A stretch of DNA of 64,000 nucleotides from an uncultured Alphaproteobacteria bacterium. GTDB taxonomy: Bacteria; Pseudomonadota; Alphaproteobacteria; Rhizobiales; Ancalomicrobiaceae. The position numbers and the translations under genes were made by a program. This document shows, in pieces, positions 59,660 through 64,000 of the stretch. The DNA lies in NCBI GenBank assembly GCA_937892955.1, contig CALBKH010000089.1, positions 55,088 through 119,087 of the forward strand, read 5' to 3'. Numbering within the stretch: position 1 is the stretch's first letter; every line of letters starts with the position of its first letter. Under the pieces are notes generated by a model. That model was not told where the DNA came from, made no database searches, and saw nothing but the letters and a program-made list of their open reading frames with translations.

Positions 59660-60656
59660 GTCTCTCGCCTCGTCCCTCGCCCCCATGGCCGAACTGGCGC
59701 TCGTCGCGGCGGCGATCGAAGCGGCGGTCGGCTGGCCCGTTCCTCTCTACGCCGCGATCGGCCATCCCGTCACCTGGATCGGTGCGCTCGTCGCCCGTCT
59801 CGATCGCTCTCTCAACCACGAAGGCGACGCCGACCGCCGTCGACGCCTCCTCGGCGTGGTCGCCCTCCTCGTCCTCCTCACCGTCACCGGAGCCGTCGCG
59901 GTGGCGCTCACCGGTGTCGTCGAGGCGCTGCTGCCGGGGGTGCCGGGTCTCGTCGTGCTCGCCGTGTTCGCCGCCAGCCTGCCGGCGCAACGCAGCCTCC
60001 ATGCTCATGTCGCGGCGGTCGCCGATGCCCTCGACCGCGGCCTCGACGAGGGCCGGCGGGCCGTCTCGATGATCGTCGGGCGCAACCCCGAGAGCCTCGA
60101 CGAGGCCGGCGTCGCGCGGGCGGCGATCGAGAGCCTCGCCGAGAACTTCTCCGACGGCGTCGTCGCGCCGCTGTTCTGGATGGCTGTCGGCGGCCTGCCC
60201 GGCGCGGCGCTCTACAAGGCGGCGAACACCGCCGACAGCATGATCGGCCACAGGACGGACCGACATCGCGCCTTCGGCTGGGCGGCGGCGCGGTTCGACG
60301 ATCTCGTCAACCTGCCGGCCTCGCGCCTCGCGGCCTTGTGGCTGGTCCTCGCGGCGCTGGTGACGCCGGGCGCGCGGGCCGGCACCGCGCTCCTGACCGC
60401 GCTGTGCGACGCGCGCAAACACACCTCGCCCAATGCCGGCTGGCCGGAGGCGGCGATGGCCGGCGCCCTCGGCTTCGCCCTCGCCGGCCCTCGCATCTAC
60501 GGCGACATCCGCGTCGACGCCGCGACCATGGGCGACGGCCGCCGCAACCTCGGCCCCGACGACATCCGCCGCGCGCTGCGGCTCTACCGCGTGGCGCTGG
60601 TGGTGCAGATCCTGGCCCTCGCCTACCTGGCGTTCTTCCTCACCGCGCCAAGCTGA
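59658..60656 (+). CDS. cbiB: Adenosylcobinamide-phosphate synthase (CbiB; CobD in Pseudomonas naming)
   Basis: Membrane enzyme of about 332 residues that attaches aminopropanol phosphate to adenosylcobyric acid. GHPVTWIGALVARLDR near the start, MIVGRNPESLDEAGVARAAI, ESLAENFSDGVVAPLFW and KAANTADSMIGHRT are the family's conserved motifs; five or so hydrophobic segments. Starts at 59643, 59658 and 59685 are all in frame; the last would separate it from cobC. Its end overlaps the convergent cobQ by 17 bp. Confidence 0.93.
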   Translation: MSLASSLAPMAELALVAAAIEAAVGWPVPLYAAIGHPVTWIGALVARLDRSLNHEGDADRRRRLLGVVALLVLLTVTGAVAVALTGVVEALLPGVPGLVVLAVFAASLPAQRSLHAHVAAVADALDRGLDEGRRAVSMIVGRNPESLDEAGVARAAIESLAENFSDGVVAPLFWMAVGGLPGAALYKAANTADSMIGHRTDRHRAFGWAAARFDDLVNLPASRLAALWLVLAALVTPGARAGTALLTALCDARKHTSPNAGWPEAAMAGALGFALAGPRIYGDIRVDAATMGDGRRNLGPDDIRRALRLYRVALVVQILALAYLAFFLTAPS

Positions 60657-62112
60657 GCAGGCGATCGAGATCGACGTGCGCCGCCACATGGTCGGCGAGC
60701 GCGTCGAGGATGCGCTCCACCTCGTCCTCGTAGGCGAGATCGGAGATCGGCGCCCCGAGATCGGCGAGGAGCGCGCGCCGCGCCCGGTCGTCGGCGAAGA
60801 GGCCGTGGACGTAGCAGCCGGCGACACGGCCGTCGGCCCGCTCGGCCCCGTCCGGACGCCCGTCGGCGAAGACGAGGAACGGCCGCGCGCAGCCTGTCCC
60901 CTCGGTCCGTCCGACGTGCATCTCGTAGCCGGAGACCGGCGCATCGAGCCGCGCGAGGCGCCCGTCGACATGCTCCAGCCGCTTGTCGCCGTCGAGCACC
61001 GTCGCGACGTCGAGGAGCCCGAGCCCGGGAACGGTCGCGGGTGGTCCCTCGATGCCGTCGGGATCGGCGATCGTCCGCCCGAGCATCTGATAGCCGCCGC
61101 AGATGCCGAGCACCCGCCCGCCACGGCGGACATGCGCGGCGATGTCGACGTCCCAGCCCTCGGCACGCAGGGTGGCGAGATCGGCGATCGTCGCCTTGGA
61201 GCCCGGCAGGATCACCAGATCGGCCGCCGCCGGGATCGGTTCGCCGGAGGAGAGCATCACCAGACGGACACCCGGCTCGGCGGCGAGCGGATCGAGATCG
61301 TCGAAATTGGAGATGTGCGGCAGGCGCGGCACGACGACGGTGAACGCCCCCTCCCCGGCCGCGCGCCGCTTTTCCAGCACCACGGCGTCCTCGGCCGGCA
61401 GCCGCGCGGCCGGGCGGAACCACGGCACGAGCCCCAGCGCCGGCCAACCGGTCTTCTCCTCGATCGTCCGCATCCCCGCTTCGAACAGGCTCGCGTCGCC
61501 GCGGAACTTGTTGACCAGGAAGCCGACGACCTGCGCGGCGTCCTCGGGATCGATCACCGCCTTCGTCCCCACCACCTGGGCGATGACGCCACCGCGGTCG
61601 ATATCGCCGAGGAGGACGACGGGCACGTCCGCCCTCCGGGCGAAGCCCATGTTGGCGATGTCGCCGGCCCTGAGATTGACCTCCGCCGCGCTCCCCGCCC
61701 CTTCGACGATCACCAGATCCGCTTCGGTGCGCAGCCGCGCGAAACTCTCGTGTACCGCCGCCTCGAGCCCCGGCTTCCAAGCCTGGAACTCGCGCGCCTT
61801 GGCGTTGCCCACGACTCGGCCCTGCACCACCACCTGGGAGCCGACGTCGGACTGCGGCTTGAGCAGCACCGGGTTCATGTGTACCGACGGCGCCACGCGC
61901 GCGGCGCGGGCCTGCAGCGCCTGGGCGCGGCCGATCTCGCCGCCGTCGACGGTGACGGCGGCGTTGTTCGACATGTTCTGCGGCTTGAAGGGGCGTACCG
62001 TCAGGCCGCGGTTCGCGTAGGCGCGGATCAGCCCGGCGACCATCAGCGATTTGCCGACGTCGGAGCCTGTTCCCTGGATCATCAGCGCTCTGGCGATGTT
62101 TCCTGAAGTCAC
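60640..62112 (-). CDS. cobQ: Adenosylcobyric acid synthase (CobQ/CbiP)
   Basis: Amidates four side chains of adenosylcobyrinic acid diamide using glutamine and ATP. The 490-residue protein has the deviant Walker motif IQGTGSDVGKSLMVAGL, FKPQNMSNNAAV, EGAGSAAEVNL and GFLVNKFRGD in the synthetase half, and a glutaminase half with the catalytic Cys in ILGICGGYQMLG-like GICGGYQMLG and His in YVHGLF. Start is GTG. It lies 16 bp downstream of cobO on the same strand. Confidence 0.97.
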   Translation of the reverse strand: MTSGNIARALMIQGTGSDVGKSLMVAGLIRAYANRGLTVRPFKPQNMSNNAAVTVDGGEIGRAQALQARAARVAPSVHMNPVLLKPQSDVGSQVVVQGRVVGNAKAREFQAWKPGLEAAVHESFARLRTEADLVIVEGAGSAAEVNLRAGDIANMGFARRADVPVVLLGDIDRGGVIAQVVGTKAVIDPEDAAQVVGFLVNKFRGDASLFEAGMRTIEEKTGWPALGLVPWFRPAARLPAEDAVVLEKRRAAGEGAFTVVVPRLPHISNFDDLDPLAAEPGVRLVMLSSGEPIPAAADLVILPGSKATIADLATLRAEGWDVDIAAHVRRGGRVLGICGGYQMLGRTIADPDGIEGPPATVPGLGLLDVATVLDGDKRLEHVDGRLARLDAPVSGYEMHVGRTEGTGCARPFLVFADGRPDGAERADGRVAGCYVHGLFADDRARRALLADLGAPISDLAYEDEVERILDALADHVAAHVDLDRLLSLAR

Positions 62113-62128
62113 GTGCGAACTCGGCGTC

Positions 62129-62737
62129 TCAGAATTCGATGCCCGCCTGGGCCTTCACCCCGGCGGCGAAATGATGCTTCACCGCGCCCATCTCGGTGAC
62201 GAGATCGGCGACTTCGACAAGTTCGGGCTTGGCGTTGCGCCCGGTCACGACGACGTGCAGGTCCGCCCGCCGCGCCGCGAGCGTCGCCACCACCTCGTCG
62301 AGGGGGAGGTAATCGTAGCGGAGCGCTATGTTCAATTCGTCGAGGACGACGAGGCGGATGCCCGGATCGGCCATCAGCTCCTTCGCCTTCTCCCAGGCGC
62401 GCGTCGCCGCGGCGACGTCGCGGGCGCGATCCTGCGTCTCCCAGGTGAAGCCCTCGCCCATCGTGTGCCACGAGACGAGATCGTCGAAACGCTCGAGCGC
62501 GGTGCGCTCGCCGGTCGACCACGCGCCCTTGATGAACTGGACGACGCCGACCCGCCAGCCGTGGCCCAGCGCCCGCAGCACCAGCCCGAAGGCCGCCGTC
62601 GACTTCCCCTTACCCGGCCCGGTGTTGACGATCAGCAGCCCCTTCTCGGCGATCGCCTTCGACGCGACCTCGGCATCCTGCACCTCCTTGCGCCTGGCCA
62701 TCTTCGCCTTGTGGCGGTCGTCGTCGCTCGTGGTCAT
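62129..62737 (-). CDS. cobO: Cob(I)yrinic acid a,c-diamide adenosyltransferase (CobO/BtuR)
   Basis: Transfers adenosyl from ATP to the corrin cobalt. The 202-residue protein has Walker A VNTGPGKGKSTAAFG, VVQFIKGAWSTGE, WETQDRARD and LVVLDELNIALRYDYL; VVTGRNAKPELVEVADLVTEM and the ending HHFAAGVKAQAGIEF are diagnostic for CobO. GGGGA precedes the ATG; the frame stays open upstream but the extension has no family match. First gene of a cobO-cobQ unit. No B12 riboswitch is seen in the 104-bp leader. Confidence 0.97.
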   Translation of the reverse strand: MTTSDDDRHKAKMARRKEVQDAEVASKAIAEKGLLIVNTGPGKGKSTAAFGLVLRALGHGWRVGVVQFIKGAWSTGERTALERFDDLVSWHTMGEGFTWETQDRARDVAAATRAWEKAKELMADPGIRLVVLDELNIALRYDYLPLDEVVATLAARRADLHVVVTGRNAKPELVEVADLVTEMGAVKHHFAAGVKAQAGIEF

Positions 62738-62841
62738 CGATGGTCCCCGTCGGATCTCGCGCCCGAGAGACCACGCCGCGGCGAGCCGCGCAAGTCCGGC
62801 GAAGGCGGGTCTCGCCGCCCGCGGCGTGTGCGGCGTCCCGA

Positions 62842-63450
62842 TCAGCGCAGGAACGGGAACAGAGATCCGGAAACGCGGGTGCCGCCCGTCGGCGCGAACG
62901 GACCGGAGCCGGCCGGTGCGCCCGCCGGTCGCGGCTCGGCGACGATCAGGCACCAGTAGACGTCGCCGCGCTTCTTCGGGTTCTCCGCCGAGGCGATGCC
63001 CATGCGGGTCATCTCGGCGTCCTTCATGCCGCGGTCGTGCGCCGGGGAGTGCTTCCAGCCGGTGATCGTCTGCTCGATGGTGCGATAGCCCTGTCCGAGG
63101 TTCTCGCCGGCGGTGGCGTAGGCGTATCCGGCGGCCTTCAGCCGTTGGTCGAGGCCGCCGTAGGGCGCGAGCGCATGGTTCATCCGCCCGGCCTCGGCGA
63201 GGCGGTGGGCGTAGTCGCCGGCGATCCGCACGAGGTCTGCGTCGAGCTCGAGCGCGCCGGCATTGCTCTCCGCCCGATAGGCATTGATCAGCCGTGCCGC
63301 CTTCGCCGGATCGACGGGAACGTACGGAACGTCGTCGATCGTCTCGATCAGCGCCGGACCGCGGGCGCAGGCGCTCACCAGTCCGGCGATGCCGAACCCG
63401 AGGAGAACCCGGCGGGTCGAACGAAGACGGGGGTGGACGGCGATGGTCAT
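62842..63450 (-). CDS. CAP-domain (SCP/PR1-like) lipoprotein
   Basis: A 202-residue exported protein. Basic N-terminus, hydrophobic stretch and lipobox-like LVSAC make a probable lipoprotein. The CAP domain runs from LINAYRAESNAGAL to the C-terminal part, with His in RMNHALAPYG, ATAGENLGQG (the Glu of the CAP cavity) and WKHSPAHDRGM. Bacterial CAP proteins are secreted, of mostly unknown role. AGGA eight bases upstream supports the ATG chosen; a start at 63495 would add 15 residues ahead of the signal. Confidence 0.88.
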   Translation of the reverse strand: MTIAVHPRLRSTRRVLLGFGIAGLVSACARGPALIETIDDVPYVPVDPAKAARLINAYRAESNAGALELDADLVRIAGDYAHRLAEAGRMNHALAPYGGLDQRLKAAGYAYATAGENLGQGYRTIEQTITGWKHSPAHDRGMKDAEMTRMGIASAENPKKRGDVYWCLIVAEPRPAGAPAGSGPFAPTGGTRVSGSLFPFLR

Positions 63451-63908
63451 GTCGAGATCCTGCAAGTTCGATCGAGGCGGCCGGTTCCGATCCACCCGGT
63501 GAATCGCGCTCGCCGACTCTCAACCCGGTTCGAAGCGGTGTTCCGTCCCTTCGAGGTGACCGGTCACCCATCGACTCGGTTCCGGTTTCGAAAACGGCGA
63601 CGCGCGGGGCCGACGCGATGCCGGGCCTTCGGACGTCACATTTTCCCCGAACGGCCTCCGCGGCGAAGTCGAGCCGGCGCCGACGCCCGTGCGAACATCG
63701 CGGATATGCGGATATCACGGCGGAACGAGGACGCGGGAAACTCACCGGGGAAGGCCGAAGCCGCCGCCTCGATCCCCGTTGCGTCGCTCGCCCCCTCCCC
63801 CGTCCCGGTCGCCGCCGCACCATCGTGCGCATTCTCGCCGATGGCGACGACGAGGAGTTCGCGTGACTCTTGAAATGAGCCCCCCCTTCGGGCATAGAGA
63901 TCCGCGCC
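63451..63908. other. Intergenic region upstream of the CAP gene and tRNA-Ser
   Basis: About 460 bp with no credible gene. It contains the perfect 14-bp palindrome GGTGACCGGTCACC at 63555-63568, about 105 bp before the CAP-gene start, which could be an operator. The right end (63870-63908) must include the tRNA promoter; no clear boxes stand out. Confidence 0.4.
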
Positions 63909-64000
63909 GGAGACGTGGCCGAGAGGCTGAAGGCACTCGTTTGCTAAATGAGCGTACCCCCAAAAGGGTACCGAGGGTTCGAATCCCTCCGTCTCCGCCA
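63909..64000 (+). tRNA. tRNA-Ser(GCU)
   Basis: A 92-nt class II tRNA with encoded CCA. Acceptor arms GGAGACG / CGTCTCC pair fully; D-arm GCCGAGAGGC; anticodon stem CTCGT/ATGAG around loop TTGCTAA gives anticodon GCU (codons AGC/AGU); long variable arm TACCC...GGGTA; T-arm GAGGGTTCGAATCCCTC. Discriminator G as expected for serine. The window ends on the CCA. Confidence 0.97.

Noticed and set aside
62738..62841. Cobalamin riboswitch in the cobO leader
   Set aside because: No B12-box-like sequence is visible in the 104-bp leader or near cobC/cbiB.
1..64000. CRISPR arrays, insertion sequences, integrases or prophage genes
   Set aside because: No direct-repeat arrays, transposase or phage motifs were found on either strand; the only dispersed repeat is the 128-bp element.

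Overview
The window is a 64 kb stretch of a high-GC chromosome with Alphaproteobacteria, order Hyphomicrobiales (Rhizobiales), character. The evidence is the order purN-purM / CDP-alcohol phosphatidyltransferase - AI-2E permease - hdaA - ppk - ppx, an LpsL-type epimerase, the P. denitrificans-type cob gene set (cobC, cobO, cobQ), and many overlapping ATGA/GTGA gene junctions. I see no prophage, insertion sequence, CRISPR array or integrase, so this looks like core and shell chromosome. Genus cannot be fixed from the sequence alone.

Layout. 1-10.5 kb: a truncated rlpA; a minus-strand block with polyphosphate kinase, exopolyphosphatase and a lysine 2,3-aminomutase-like radical SAM gene; hdaA, an AI-2E permease and a phospholipid synthase; then divergent purMN closed by a good terminator. 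10.5-12.6 kb: a two-gene unit in which a membrane dCache-type sensor without output domain is translationally coupled to a bacterial pentameric ligand-gated ion channel. 12.8-17.2 kb: a tungsten/molybdenum island (DUF2478, tupB, tupC, tupA, moeA). 17.3-19.8 kb: UDP-glucose dehydrogenase and a UDP-glucuronate epimerase for surface polysaccharide precursors. 20.2-22.9 kb: ccoG behind a FixK/FNR-type box, facing two tandem group II truncated hemoglobins. 23.3-29.4 kb: acyl-CoA ligase and acyl-CoA dehydrogenase (DmdB/DmdC-like families), a LysR regulator and a divergent GABA-type aminotransferase. 29.7-36.3 kb: small secreted proteins, two tandem TadG-like von Willebrand proteins and a soluble chemoreceptor carrying PilZ. 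36.6-41.8 kb: photolyase, GPH-type symporter, cysteine synthase, AlaX. 41.9-45.6 kb: a TetR-HlyD-ABC-ABC2 efflux operon. 45.7-54.7 kb: a large AsmA-like protein, Bcp, a DUF350/YgiB-like/YgiC-like operon, an M23 peptidase and UppP. 55-58.2 kb: prfB with its programmed frameshift and a split Aer-like PAS/chemoreceptor pair. 58.6-62.7 kb: late cobalamin genes. The window ends on a CAP-domain lipoprotein and tRNA-Ser(GCU).

The most distinctive observations are the dCache/pentameric channel pair and a 128-bp structured intergenic repeat that occurs twice (next to lysR and next to prfB, opposite orientations) with about 90% identity and paired compensatory changes in its hairpin arms. Other points worth follow-up are a truncated hemoglobin that lost its B10 tyrosine, the split aerotaxis receptor with a strikingly AT-rich upstream region, and the radical SAM gene fused into the polyphosphate operon. 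All family assignments come from motif recognition by eye; no database search was possible.
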